From Thermoleophilia bacterium (lineage in GTDB: Bacteria; Actinomycetota; Thermoleophilia; Miltoncostaeales; Miltoncostaeaceae), in the NCBI GenBank assembly GCA_017882545.1, contig JADGPG010000072.1, positions 1 to 64,000 of the forward strand: a DNA stretch of 64,000 bases. The letters are read 5' to 3'. Positions 1 to 8,490 of this stretch are shown here, in pieces (the stretch's first letter is position 1; each line of letters opens with the position of its first letter). The position numbers and the translations under genes are program-made. Below the pieces are notes generated by a model. It searched no databases. It was not told where the DNA came from and was given only the letters and a program-made list of their open reading frames with translations.

Positions 1-662
1 ACGCGATCATCCGCCTCGCCCAGAAGAGCCGTGCCGTCGGAATTCATCTGCTGTTGGCCACCCAGCGCCCGTCAGCCGACGTCATCACCGGAATGATTAA
101 GGCCAATGTGCCCTCCCGCATCGCCTTCGCGGTGTCGTCCCAGGTGGATTCGCGGGTCATCCTGGACGCCGGTGGCGCCGAGAGCCTTCTCGGCAGTGGC
201 GACATGCTGTTCCGTCCGGTCGGAACCTCGCGCCTGCAGCGTGTGCAGGGAGCCTACGTCAGCGAAGACGAGATCCTGGCGATCACCAACCACTGGCGCG
301 CTCAGGGGAAGCCACAGCTGCGAACTGAGCTCATGGAGCGCCCGGCCGAGCCCTCCCAGGCCGAACCGGACCCCGAGGCCGACGAAATGCTGACGCGGGC
401 GATCGAGATGGTCGTCCAACAGGGCACCGCGTCGGTATCGCTGTTGCAGCGCCGGCTCGGAGTCGGCTACGCCCGTGCCGGACGCCTCGTGGACCAGATG
501 GAGCGCTTGGGCGTCGTCTCCGGCCACGAAGGATCAAAACCCCGCACGGTGTTGATCGGCGAAGCCGACCTGCCGCGCATCCTGACCCGTCGCGGAGCGG
601 TTGAGGCCGATGCCGCTCTTGACGCCGAGGAGCGCGAGGCCCAATTGGTTCTGGAGGACTAG
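1..662 (+). CDS. ftsK: FtsK/SpoIIIE DNA translocase, C-terminal part (cut by window edge)
   Basis: The reading frame is open from base 3 and the gene starts upstream of the window. FtsK is a hexameric ATPase at the division septum that pumps DNA and resolves chromosome dimers. Visible at the start is the end of the RecA-like motor (LLLATQRPSADVITG, then a conserved SRIAFAVSSQVDSR stretch). After an acidic linker comes a winged-helix gamma domain (about the last 75 residues, DEMLTRAIEMVVQQG to PRTVLI) of the kind that reads the KOPS sequences orienting translocation. Internal TTG/ATG codons near base 54 are not the true start. Next downstream are rodZ-like, cinA and recA, an order I know from many Gram-positive genomes. 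Confidence 0.96.
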   Translation, partial: AIIRLAQKSRAVGIHLLLATQRPSADVITGMIKANVPSRIAFAVSSQVDSRVILDAGGAESLLGSGDMLFRPVGTSRLQRVQGAYVSEDEILAITNHWRAQGKPQLRTELMERPAEPSQAEPDPEADEMLTRAIEMVVQQGTASVSLLQRRLGVGYARAGRLVDQMERLGVVSGHEGSKPRTVLIGEADLPRILTRRGAVEADAALDAEEREAQLVLED

Positions 663-754
663 ATATCGGCGGGCGGTGCCATTGCCGACCGCCCGCCGTA
701 GGATCTCGCCCGGCCGCCTGCGCCGACTGGCGCGGAAAATCGGCTAGCATCACC

Positions 755-780
755 GATCCCGGGCTCCCGTTCCCGGGATC
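755..780 (+). promoter_or_regulatory. Perfect hairpin just before the rodZ-like start
   Basis: GATCCCGGG (755-763) and CCCGGGATC (772-780) form 9-bp arms around an 8-nt loop, ending 6 nt before the ATG at 787. The only purine-rich stretch that could serve as a ribosome binding site (GGGA near 775) lies in the right arm, so the hairpin could hide it. A TAGCAT -10-like hexamer lies upstream at 745-750. It could equally be a protein operator or act as an ftsK terminator, although no T-tract follows. Confidence 0.5.
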
Positions 781-786
781 GAGCCT

Positions 787-1554
787 ATGTTTGAGATCGG
801 AACAACACTGCTCGAGGCCCGCTCCCGGCGGAACCTCGATATCCCGGCCTGCGAGGCCGGCACAAAGATCCGGGCCAAGTACCTGCGCGCGATGGAGGAC
901 GAGCAGTTTGACGTCCTCCCATCGCCGACCTATGTACGTGGGTTCCTGCGGACGTACGGGGAGTTCCTGGGGCTCGACGGGCAATTGCTGGTCGACGAGT
1001 ACGAATCCCGCTTCGTGCGCCCGGAGGAGCGCGCCGGTGAGCCCCGCGCGCTCGGCTCGCGCGCCTCGCGCCGCGGCACCGTCGCCCCGCGGCGCCGGAG
1101 ACGGCGTCGGACCGAGGCACAGCTGCTCTGGCTGGCCATCGGTGGCGTCATGGGCATCGCCCTCCTGGTGTGGCTCGGCAACGGCGGAGGCCCGTCGACA
1201 TCCGAGCATCTGGCCAACGGCCTGCCCTCGGGTCCCGTGACGCCGACGACCCAGAATCCGACGCTGGCGACTCCCGAGCAGTCCCAGCCGATCAAAGTCA
1301 AGCTCATTGGCGCGGGCTCGTACGGGTCGTACGTCGACGTCCGCGAGGGCAGCGCGTCCGGACGCCAACTGTTCACGGGGCTCGTCGCACCCGGCGCCTC
1401 CCAGACGGTGGCCACGATGTCCTCGATCTGGCTGCTGGCGTCGAATCCCACCGGTCTGCAGGTCAACGTCGACGGTAAGCTCGAGAGCCTTCCCGCGAAT
1501 CAGACCACGTTCATGGTGACAAAGTCCGGAGTCCAGACCGCCCCCAAGACCTGA
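787..1554 (+). CDS. RodZ-like membrane protein with N-terminal helix-turn-helix
   Basis: The product has 255 residues. Residues about 5-70 form an Xre/HTH_25-type helix-turn-helix (LLEARSRRNLDI, then YVRGFLRTYGEFLGL), as in RodZ, which links MreB to the wall-elongation machinery. A very basic Arg-rich stretch (about 102-108) precedes one membrane segment (about 112-131). The outer part, about 160-250, resembles the DUF4115 beta domain found at RodZ C-termini. The order HTH inside, one TM, beta domain outside matches the family, and the length is normal. No MreB gene lies in the window. The start ATG sits just after a strong hairpin. Function in cell shape is inferred from family only. Confidence 0.8.
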   Translation: MFEIGTTLLEARSRRNLDIPACEAGTKIRAKYLRAMEDEQFDVLPSPTYVRGFLRTYGEFLGLDGQLLVDEYESRFVRPEERAGEPRALGSRASRRGTVAPRRRRRRRTEAQLLWLAIGGVMGIALLVWLGNGGGPSTSEHLANGLPSGPVTPTTQNPTLATPEQSQPIKVKLIGAGSYGSYVDVREGSASGRQLFTGLVAPGASQTVATMSSIWLLASNPTGLQVNVDGKLESLPANQTTFMVTKSGVQTAPKT

Positions 1555-1561
1555 CCGGGTA

Positions 1562-2827
1562 ATGGGGAGTCCGCGCGTCGCCATCGTCGTCACGGGCGAC
1601 GAGATCGTGCGTGGGCGGGTCTCGGATCGCAACGGCGGCATGCTGGCGCGGTGGTGCGACGCACACGGGATGGCCGTCCTCGGGATGGCGGTCGTCGGTG
1701 ATGATCCCCAGGACATCACGCGGGCCGTCCGCGCCGGGATCGGCAGCGGCGCCGACCTCGTGATCACGACCGGTGGGCTCGGAGTGACCCACGACGACCT
1801 CACCATGCGGGCGGTGGCCGAGGCGACGGGGCGGGCCCTTGCCCTGGACCCCGTGGCGCTCGACCTGGTGCGAGCGGCGGTCGCATCGTCGGCCGCCAGG
1901 GATCGCGTGGCAGCGCACATTCGCGAGGCAACCGATCGCAAGCAGGCGATGCTGCCCGTCGGCGGTGACATGCTGGCACCGGTCGGCACGGCTCCCGGCT
2001 GCGTGCTGGAGCACGAGGGTCGCCTGATCGTCGTGCTGCCGGGCCCGCCATTCGAGGCGGACCGCATGTGGGATGCGGCGACCGGACATCCGGCGATCGC
2101 CGCGCTGATCGCACGCGCCGGCGGGCCGCCGACCCTGACTCTGCGACTGCATGGGATCATCGAGCCGGAGGTCGTCGGCGCACTTGCGGACATCCCGGCC
2201 GCGACCCGCGAGGGTGCCCGACTTGGAATCTGCGCCAAGGCGGGGGAGCTCGAACTGACGCTCGCCGACCGGGTGCCCGACGGCGCGACGCTGCTCGCCG
2301 ACGCTCTCGACCGGGCGTTCCCCGGTGCCACATTCACCCGGCACGGCCGCTACGTGGAGGAGATCGTCGCGGACACGCTCCTGGCCCACGGCGCCCGGCT
2401 GGCGGTCGCGGAGTCGTGCACCGGGGGGATGCTCGGTGCACGCCTGACCGCGCTCGCAGGCGCCTCATCTTGGTTCCGGGGTGGCGTAATCGCGTACGAC
2501 AATGCCGTCAAGCGGGATGCGCTCGGCGTCCCCGAAGACATCCTCGCCGACGAGGGCGCGGTCTCGGTCGCGTGCGCGGCCGCGATGGCCGAGGGTGCGC
2601 GGACCCGCCTGGATGCCGCGTGGGGCGTATCGATCACGGGGATCGCCGGACCGGGAGGCGGCACCCCCGCCAAGCCGGTGGGTACCGTGATGATCGGCTG
2701 TGCGGGCCCAAACGGCACCGTGGTCGACACCCATCACTTTCGCGGGGACCGCTCCCTCATCCGGGAGCGGTCCACGGTGGCGGCCCTCCACCTGGTCCGC
2801 AGGTGCCTTACCGCGCACGGGGCATAA
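1562..2827 (+). CDS. cinA: CinA-family protein, NMN amidohydrolase / damage-inducible protein
   Basis: The product has 421 residues with two domains. Residues 1 to about 170 form a MoaB/MogA-like fold (VVTGDEIVRGRVSDRN, then TTGGLGVTHDD). About 260-418 is the CinA C-terminal nicotinamide mononucleotide deamidase domain, with the catalytic Ser in AESCTGG and the conserved SITGIAGPGGGTPAKPVGTV. It recycles NMN in the pyridine nucleotide cycle and is often co-transcribed with recA. It starts at ATG 1562, seven bases after rodZ ends. Its stop codon is part of an ATAA sequence from which thpR may start. Confidence 0.93.
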   Translation: MGSPRVAIVVTGDEIVRGRVSDRNGGMLARWCDAHGMAVLGMAVVGDDPQDITRAVRAGIGSGADLVITTGGLGVTHDDLTMRAVAEATGRALALDPVALDLVRAAVASSAARDRVAAHIREATDRKQAMLPVGGDMLAPVGTAPGCVLEHEGRLIVVLPGPPFEADRMWDAATGHPAIAALIARAGGPPTLTLRLHGIIEPEVVGALADIPAATREGARLGICAKAGELELTLADRVPDGATLLADALDRAFPGATFTRHGRYVEEIVADTLLAHGARLAVAESCTGGMLGARLTALAGASSWFRGGVIAYDNAVKRDALGVPEDILADEGAVSVACAAAMAEGARTRLDAAWGVSITGIAGPGGGTPAKPVGTVMIGCAGPNGTVVDTHHFRGDRSLIRERSTVAALHLVRRCLTAHGA

Positions 2828-3411
2828 TCGCCGCCGACCCGGCCGCGGCGACTGAGCGCCTGTTCGTCGCGGGCGACCTTGGAGCGGCGACCCGCGCAGA
2901 CCTCGCCGATCAGGCGCGGCGCTGCGCCCGGGACACCGAGGGCCGTCCGACCCCGTCCGAGAAGCTGCACCTGACGCTCGCCTTCCTCGGCCCGGTCCCG
3001 GTCCACGCGATCCCCGCCGTCGCCGACGCCGTGGGACGCGCCTGCCGTGGCTACGGACCGATCACGACCCACCAGCTCGGGACCGCCGGCATTCCCGGAA
3101 CCGAGCGATCACGCATCGTGGCGGCGGTCCTCGCCGATCCCGACGGCCGGCTTGCCGGACTCGCAGCCGACGTGGCCCAACGGATGCGCCCGCTCCTGCC
3201 CGGATTCCGCTCTGCTGAGCCGTTCTGGCCGCATATCACCCTCGTTCGCCTGCGGCGCCCGGCGCGCGTCGGGAGCGCCGTGACCGACACCGAACAAATG
3301 TTCGCTTTCGACCGCGTGACGCTCTATGCTTCCCGAAGTGCCACAGGGGGAACCTCGCAATACGTCCCGCTCGCGCACATCGCACTAACCGCTAGAGACC
3401 GACCACACTGA
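2803..3411 (+). CDS. thpR: RNA 2',3'-cyclic phosphodiesterase (2H family)
   Basis: This is a 2H phosphoesterase: two H-x-T motifs are present, LHLTLAFLG and PHITLVRL, about 85 residues apart as in the LigT/ThpR family, which opens 2',3'-cyclic phosphates and joins tRNA halves in vitro. The conserved N-terminus is RLFVAGDL. The start is unclear. GTG at 2803 lies inside cinA and has no ribosome binding site. ATA at 2824 overlaps the cinA stop as ATAA, the geometry seen at other junctions here, and would give 195 residues. The 3' end of the gene carries the recA SOS box and promoter. Confidence 0.85.
   Translation: MPYRARGIIAADPAAATERLFVAGDLGAATRADLADQARRCARDTEGRPTPSEKLHLTLAFLGPVPVHAIPAVADAVGRACRGYGPITTHQLGTAGIPGTERSRIVAAVLADPDGRLAGLAADVAQRMRPLLPGFRSAEPFWPHITLVRLRRPARVGSAVTDTEQMFAFDRVTLYASRSATGGTSQYVPLAHIALTARDRPH
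3291..3304 (+). promoter_or_regulatory. LexA (SOS) operator of recA
   Basis: CGAACAAATGTTCG is a complete match to the Bacillus/actinobacterial LexA consensus (CGAAC, four bases, GTTCG). It lies within the thpR coding sequence and overlaps by four bases the proposed recA -35 box at 3301-3306, so bound LexA would block RNA polymerase. No lexA gene is in the window. Confidence 0.8.
3301..3330 (+). promoter_or_regulatory. Probable recA promoter
   Basis: TTCGCT (3301-3306) and TATGCT (3325-3330) are spaced by 18 bases. This leaves a leader of about 85 nt before recA, which has a good ribosome binding site (GGAGAG) ahead of GTG 3423. The overlap with the LexA box supports this assignment. Confidence 0.6.
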
Positions 3412-3422
3412 GGAGAGCCATC

Positions 3423-4517
3423 GTGGAGAAGGCCCAGGCACTGGGTGCCGCCCTCGCCCAGATCGAACGCCAATTCGGCAAGGGCTCGATCATGAGAATG
3501 GGCGATCCCGCCATGCAGATCGACGCCTCCGTGGTGCCGACCGGCGCGCTCGCGCTCGACTTGGCCCTCGGAATCGGCGGACTGCCTCGCGGTCGCATCG
3601 TGGAGATCTACGGCCCGGAGAGCTCAGGGAAAACGACCCTGCTCTACCACATCATCGCCCAGGCCCAGAAGCAGGGCGGCATGTGCGCCTTCATCGACGC
3701 CGAACACTCGATGGACCCGATGTACGCCAAGCGGATCGGCGTCAACGTCGACGAGCTGCTGGTCTCCCAGCCGGATCACGGCGAGCAGGCGCTGGAGATC
3801 GCGGACATGCTGGTCCGCTCGGGCGCCCTCGACGTCGTGGCAATCGACTCCGTCGCCGCCCTCGTACCGAAGGCCGAGATCGAGGGGGAGATGGGGGACA
3901 CCCACGTGGGCCTCCAGGCCCGCCTGATGTCGCAGGCGCTGCGGAAGCTTGCCGGGACGCTCAACCGCGCCGGCACGATCTGCGTGTTCACCAACCAATT
4001 ACGCGAGAAGATCGGCGTGATGTTCGGCTCCCCCGAGACCACTCCGGGCGGGCGCGCACTGAAGTTCTACGCGTCGGTACGCATGGACATCCGCCGCATC
4101 GAGACCCTCAAGGAGGGCACCGAGAGCGTCGGCAACCGGACCCGCGTGAAGGTCGTCAAAAACAAGGTCGCCCCGCCGTTCCAGCAGGCGGAGTTCGACA
4201 TCATGTACGGCGAGGGGATCTCCCACGAAGGCAACCTGCTCGACCTTGGTGTCGACCGCGGCATCGTCACCAAGAGCGGCGCCTACTTCTCCTACGGGGA
4301 CGAGCGGTTGGGACAAGGCAAGAATGCCGCCCGGGCGTTCCTGCGCGAGCACACCGACATCGCCGACGCGATCGAGCTGAAGATCCGCGAGGAAGCCGGG
4401 CTGGTCGTCCCGGAAGGCACCCGAGTCGATCCGGTGACCGGCGAGGTGGTCGAGATCGCCACCACCGCCGACGCGATCGAGGTCGCCACCAAGGCCAAGG
4501 CGGGCGTCACCAGCTGA
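3423..4517 (+). CDS. recA: Recombinase RecA
   Basis: The product has 364 residues and forms ATP-dependent filaments on single-stranded DNA for recombination and LexA cleavage. Walker A is GPESSGKT (residues 64-71). The Walker B region is [13 protein letters not shown], and the loop-2 region [19 protein letters not shown] is present. It is full length with no intein. The start is GTG with GGAGAG eight bases upstream. No recX follows; miaB comes next after a strong hairpin. Expression is probably SOS-controlled through the LexA box 120 bases upstream. Confidence 0.99.
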   Translation: MEKAQALGAALAQIERQFGKGSIMRMGDPAMQIDASVVPTGALALDLALGIGGLPRGRIVEIYGPESSGKTTLLYHIIAQAQKQGGMCAFIDAEHSMDPMYAKRIGVNVDELLVSQPDHGEQALEIADMLVRSGALDVVAIDSVAALVPKAEIEGEMGDTHVGLQARLMSQALRKLAGTLNRAGTICVFTNQLREKIGVMFGSPETTPGGRALKFYASVRMDIRRIETLKEGTESVGNRTRVKVVKNKVAPPFQQAEFDIMYGEGISHEGNLLDLGVDRGIVTKSGAYFSYGDERLGQGKNAARAFLREHTDIADAIELKIREEAGLVVPEGTRVDPVTGEVVEIATTADAIEVATKAKAGVTS

Positions 4518-4525
4518 GCAGGACC

Positions 4526-4556
4526 TCGCAGCGGGCCCTGTCCGGGTCCGCTGCGA
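4526..4556 (+). terminator. Hairpin terminator after recA
   Basis: TCGCAGCGG (4526-4534) pairs with CCGCTGCGA (4548-4556). Four further inner pairs (one G-T) leave a 5-nt loop, giving a 13-bp stem nine bases after the recA stop. There is no T-tract, so it may be a factor-assisted terminator or a 3' stabiliser. Confidence 0.6.
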
Positions 4557-4590
4557 CATCTGCCACCCATACGCGGCTATCATCCCGCCC

Positions 4591-5913
4591 GTGAATTACC
4601 ACCTCACCTCGTTCGGCTGCCAGATGAATGACCACGACGCCGAGCGCATGCGCGGATTGCTGGAATCGCTCGGATATCGCGAGTCCCGGATCCGCGACGA
4701 CGCGGACCTGATCCTGTTCAACACCTGCACCATCCGGGGCAGCGCCGACGAGCGATTCCTGGGCAACCTCGGCGAAGCGCGGCGCATCAAGCGGGAGAAT
4801 CCCGACGTGGTCGTCGCCGTCGGCGGCTGCTGGGCCCAGTCTCAAAAGGAGCTGGTATTCACCCAGTTCCCGTTCGTGGACATCGCCTTCGGTCCCGGGG
4901 AGATCACCCGGCTGGGCGAGCTGATCGCGCGCGAGCGAATCGAGGCGGTCGGCGCGTTCAGCTTCGACGGCGCCTTCTCCGGAACCTTGCCGGCCAAACG
5001 CGAGCGCCCGCATCACGCCTGGGTCCAGATCTCGGTGGGCTGCAACTGCGTCTGCTCGTACTGCATTGTTCCGGCCGTGCGCGGGCGCGAGCGGTCGCGA
5101 CACCCCCAGGAGCTCGTTGACGAGGTCGCCGCCCTCGCCGGCGATGGGGTGCGCGAGGTGACGCTGCTCGGACAGAACGTCAACTCCTATGGTCGCGATC
5201 TGCCCAGGGGTGAGCGGATGACCTTCGCCGAGCTTCTGCGGGCGGTTGGCAGCGTTCCCGGGATCTGGAGGGTGAGATATACCAGCCCGCACCCCAAGGA
5301 CATGCGCGAGGATGTGATTGCCGCGATGGCCGAGACGCCGACCCTGTGCGAGCACGTCCATCTGCCGGCACAGAGCGGGTCGACGGCCGTGCTCAAGAGG
5401 ATGCGACGGACCTATTCCCGCGAGCGGTACATCGACCTGCTGGCGCGGATTCGCGACGGAATCGAGGATGTCTCGGTGACGACCGATCTCATCGTCGGGT
5501 TTCCGGGTGAAACCGACGAGGAGTTCGCCGACACGCTGAGCCTCGTGCGTGAGGCGCGCTACGACGGCGCGTTCACTTTCGTGTATTCAGAGCGTCCCGG
5601 TACCGAGGCGGCCGCCGCGATGCAGGACGATATTCCGCCCGCCCTCAAGTCCGAGCGGATCCAGGCGCTCGTCGACACCGTCCACGAGGTCTCCCGGGCG
5701 CGCGCGCGACGGTTTGTCGACGCCGAGCACGAGGTGCTCGTCGAAGGCCCGTCTCGCAATGACCCGGACCGCCTCCGGGGCCGCCTGCGTCAGAACATCA
5801 CCGTCAACTTCTCCGGCGACGCCGTGCCCGGATCGCTCGCGATGGTGCGGATCACCGGCGCAAGCTCGGCGACCCTGACCGGTGAGCAGGTCGGGGTGCG
5901 CGTTCCCGCCTAG
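4591..5913 (+). CDS. miaB: tRNA-2-methylthio-N6-dimethylallyladenosine synthase
   Basis: The product has 440 residues. MiaB is a radical-SAM enzyme that adds the 2-methylthio group to i6A37 of tRNAs reading U-starting codons. The N-terminal MTTase domain shows the three cluster cysteines (SFGCQMND, NTCTIR, GGCWAQ). The radical-SAM motif is CNCVCSYC (C-x3-C-x2-C), and a TRAM-like domain ends the protein. The GTG start at 4591 has no ribosome binding site, but a TATCAT -10 hexamer (4578-4583) ends seven bases before it, so the mRNA is probably leaderless. miaA, which makes its substrate i6A37, follows 21 bases downstream. Confidence 0.97.
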   Translation: MNYHLTSFGCQMNDHDAERMRGLLESLGYRESRIRDDADLILFNTCTIRGSADERFLGNLGEARRIKRENPDVVVAVGGCWAQSQKELVFTQFPFVDIAFGPGEITRLGELIARERIEAVGAFSFDGAFSGTLPAKRERPHHAWVQISVGCNCVCSYCIVPAVRGRERSRHPQELVDEVAALAGDGVREVTLLGQNVNSYGRDLPRGERMTFAELLRAVGSVPGIWRVRYTSPHPKDMREDVIAAMAETPTLCEHVHLPAQSGSTAVLKRMRRTYSRERYIDLLARIRDGIEDVSVTTDLIVGFPGETDEEFADTLSLVREARYDGAFTFVYSERPGTEAAAAMQDDIPPALKSERIQALVDTVHEVSRARARRFVDAEHEVLVEGPSRNDPDRLRGRLRQNITVNFSGDAVPGSLAMVRITGASSATLTGEQVGVRVPA

Positions 5914-5934
5914 GCGGCCGACGCGCGAGGCGGC

Positions 5935-6867
5935 GTGACTCACCCGACCCCGGTGCTCGCGCTGTTCGGTCCGACCGCGGCCGGCAAGAGCACGCTGGCA
6001 CATGCAGCCGCCAAGCACCTCGGTGGCGAGATCGTCGTCGCCGACCCGTTTCAGCGCTACCGGGGACTGGAGATCGCCGCGGACGCGCCCTCGGCCGCCG
6101 ATCGAGCCGAGGTGCCATACCACTTCGTCGGCGACATTGCGCTGAATCAATCGTCCAGCGCCGGCGCCTTCGGAGCCGATGCGCACGTGGTGATCGACGG
6201 GATCATCGGCCGTGGTCGTCTCGCCGTCGTGACCGGCGGAACGGCGCTGTACCTGCGCGCGGCACTGACCGACCTTGGCTTCCCGCCGCCCGTCCCGGAC
6301 GAGACCCGCAGCTGGGCGGAAGCGCTGGTGACTGCCGATCCGGACGGAGCCCGCGACGAGCTGCGTCGGCGCGACCCCGACGCCGCCGGCCGAGTGGACC
6401 TGACCAATCCCCGGCGCCTCGCGCGGGCCCTCGAGCTCGCCGCGCTCCCGGAGCGCGCCGGAGGTCCGACCGGGCGCCTGTGGGACGGGTCGATGCGGCG
6501 ACCGACCTGGCTGGCCGCGATTACGCGGCCGCGAGCCGAGCTCGACCGTCTGATCGCCCTTCGCGTTCGCCGCGAACTCGACGACGGACTTGTGGCCGAG
6601 CTCACGCACGCCCTGGCGGTGCCGGGAGTCACCCGCGAGGCCCAACAGATCATCGGTGCCCGAGAGGTGTCCGCGCTCCTCGCCGGCGAGATCGCCGACA
6701 GCGATCTTCCCGATCTGCTTGCGGCCCGCACACGCCGGCTTGCGCGACGCCAGCTGTCGTGGATGCGACGATGGCCGGATGCAACCGAAATCGATGTCGG
6801 CACACGCGGCGCGGAGACGGTCCTCCCCGAGCTGCTGGGCGCCTGGCGGGCAGACGCCTCCCGGTAA
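5935..6867 (+). CDS. miaA: tRNA dimethylallyltransferase
   Basis: The product has 310 residues. MiaA transfers the dimethylallyl group to N6 of A37 in tRNA, the step before MiaB. The P-loop FGPTAAGKST is at the N-terminus; TGGTALYLRA and a C-terminal LARRQLSWMRRW motif are typical. One oddity is the usual D-S-x-Q motif after the first strand, which here reads ADPFQRYRG, so Ser is replaced by Pro while Asp, Gln and the YRG end remain. Start GTG 5935. dapF follows 20 bases later but probably has its own promoter. Confidence 0.93.
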   Translation: MTHPTPVLALFGPTAAGKSTLAHAAAKHLGGEIVVADPFQRYRGLEIAADAPSAADRAEVPYHFVGDIALNQSSSAGAFGADAHVVIDGIIGRGRLAVVTGGTALYLRAALTDLGFPPPVPDETRSWAEALVTADPDGARDELRRRDPDAAGRVDLTNPRRLARALELAALPERAGGPTGRLWDGSMRRPTWLAAITRPRAELDRLIALRVRRELDDGLVAELTHALAVPGVTREAQQIIGAREVSALLAGEIADSDLPDLLAARTRRLARRQLSWMRRWPDATEIDVGTRGAETVLPELLGAWRADASR

Positions 6868-6887
6868 CGGTCAAGTACCCTGTGCCA

Positions 6888-7697
6888 ATGGACTTCGAGA
6901 AGTGGCAAGGAACCGGGAACCACCACATCGTGGTGGAGCGTGCGCGCCTCGACGCGCCGATGACCCCCGAACGGGCGATCGAGCTCTGCAGCACGGCATT
7001 CGGCGTCGGAGCAGACGGCGTCTTGGAGATCAGTTTCGATGACGGTACGCCGCGGATGACGGTCTGGAACGCCGACGGCACCCAGCCGGAGAACTGCGGC
7101 AACGGCATCCGGATCGTGGCGGCCTACCTCGCCCGTGACGGGCGCCTGCCAGATGACGGGGTTGTCCTGACCGGCGAATCCCGAACCGGCGTGCGCATCC
7201 TGGGCGACGGCCTCGTCGAGGTCAAGATGGGCATCGCGACACTGCCGAACGGTCCGGCCGTGACCGAGCTCCAGACCGACGCCGGCCCGGTCGAGGCTCT
7301 TGAGGTCACGGTCGGCAATCCCCACGCCGTGATCGAGACCGACGACCCGGCCGCCCACGTGCACACCCTGGGACCGATGCTCGAGACGCACCCGCATTTC
7401 CCGAACCGCACCAACGTGGAGTTCGTCCGTGGAGTCGGCCCGTCGGAGGTCACCATGCGGGTGTGGGAGCGAGGGGTGGGAGAGACCCTGAGCTGCGGCA
7501 CGGGCGCCTGCGCCACCGCCGTCGCCGCGGTCGTCCGGTCGGGAGCGGAGAGCCCGGTGACGGTGCATGTCGCCGGCGGGACGCTCACCATCGCCGTCGA
7601 CGACGACCTCGCCGTCACGATGACCGGACCGGTCGAACACGTCTACTCAGGCACCCTCAGCCCGGGTTTTACCGCCTCCCTCGGGGGCGTGTACTAA
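6888..7697 (+). CDS. dapF: Diaminopimelate epimerase
   Basis: The product has 270 residues. It converts LL- to meso-diaminopimelate for lysine and peptidoglycan. The two catalytic cysteines are in ENCGNGIR and LSCGTGAC. The ATG at 6888 is chosen because a TACCCT hexamer (6876-6881) ends six bases upstream, predicting a leaderless mRNA, and because DFEKWQGTGNHH matches the family's N-terminus. The rest of the pathway (dapD, dapC, dapE) lies about 800 bases away on the other strand. Confidence 0.96.
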   Translation: MDFEKWQGTGNHHIVVERARLDAPMTPERAIELCSTAFGVGADGVLEISFDDGTPRMTVWNADGTQPENCGNGIRIVAAYLARDGRLPDDGVVLTGESRTGVRILGDGLVEVKMGIATLPNGPAVTELQTDAGPVEALEVTVGNPHAVIETDDPAAHVHTLGPMLETHPHFPNRTNVEFVRGVGPSEVTMRVWERGVGETLSCGTGACATAVAAVVRSGAESPVTVHVAGGTLTIAVDDDLAVTMTGPVEHVYSGTLSPGFTASLGGVY

Positions 7698-7719
7698 CCC
7701 GGATCCGCTTCCGTCGGTC

Positions 7720-8376
7720 CTACGACGTCGCCAGGTAGTAGATGCTGCTGGCCACCAAATACAGGCCGAGTCCGAGAAACAGGACGACCAAGACCTGATC
7801 GGTGTGGTCTTCGACCCACGCCCGGACCGTCGTCGTGAACGCTCGCGCGGCCTCCGGGCGGAAGGTCGCGACCAGCTCCAGCGTAATGACGACCGAGCTC
7901 GCCACCAGGCAGAACAGGACGAGCGCGAGGTCGTCCTGCCATGAGTCCAGATTCGCGTTGACGATGACCGTCACCCCAGCCGCGATCATCCCCCAAGCCT
8001 GCGTGAGGGGGGCGAGCGCAAACGCGAACACCATCGACATGTTGTCAATGCCGGTCTCCCAGCGGGGCGTCTTCTTGGGCGGCTTGGGTCTGCCCATCCG
8101 CCGCCGCTGCCGGACGCCGAAAAAGATCAGCACGAGCCCGATCAACAGCTTGATCACCAGCGCGGTGACCGACGGGGCGGAGCTCGGTTTGGGCGGATTG
8201 TCCTGCGTGATCGTCAGCGTCACGGCGACCACCGCCGCGAGCGACACGAGCCATCCGAGCATGAACGCCGCGCCGTTCCGCACTCCCCGTTTGGAGGTGA
8301 GGATCAGGAGAAACGGGGTCAGCGAGACGGGGGAGAGCGCAATCCCAAGCCCGATGACGGTGAGATCGAGGATCAC
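7720..8376 (-). CDS. GAP-family polytopic membrane protein
   Basis: The product has 218 residues with about six hydrophobic segments. The N-terminus GIALSPVSLTPFLLILTS and the loop before NMSMVFAFALAPLTQAWG are typical of the GAP (Sap/LysE-like) family, known in mycobacteria from a protein needed for glycolipid or sulfolipid export. Substrate unknown here. It is convergent with dapF (22-base gap) and separate from dapD upstream. Start GTG 8376. Confidence 0.7.
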   Translation of the reverse strand: MILDLTVIGLGIALSPVSLTPFLLILTSKRGVRNGAAFMLGWLVSLAAVVAVTLTITQDNPPKPSSAPSVTALVIKLLIGLVLIFFGVRQRRRMGRPKPPKKTPRWETGIDNMSMVFAFALAPLTQAWGMIAAGVTVIVNANLDSWQDDLALVLFCLVASSVVITLELVATFRPEAARAFTTTVRAWVEDHTDQVLVVLFLGLGLYLVASSIYYLATS

Positions 8377-8490
8377 TCGGCGGACCGATTCTGCATACCG
8401 CCCAGCTTACCGGCCGGTCCCCACGGCACACCTGCATGTGGAGGCGGGCGGCGGCGGCCACGCAGAACCCTGGGTGCGAGGCGTCGTCGG

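Noticed and set aside
331-2337. A 668-codon open frame on the minus strand across ftsK, rodZ and cinA
   Set aside because: Shadow of high GC at third positions; the plus-strand genes have clear family motifs and the antisense product is low-complexity Arg/Pro/Ser.
2068-2800. Long in-frame extension upstream of thpR
   Set aside because: It lies inside cinA in another frame, is Arg-rich and not conserved; the phosphoesterase homology starts only after 2850.
3423-4517. Intein in RecA
   Set aside because: Gene is 364 codons and colinear with ordinary RecA; no insertion near the P-loop.
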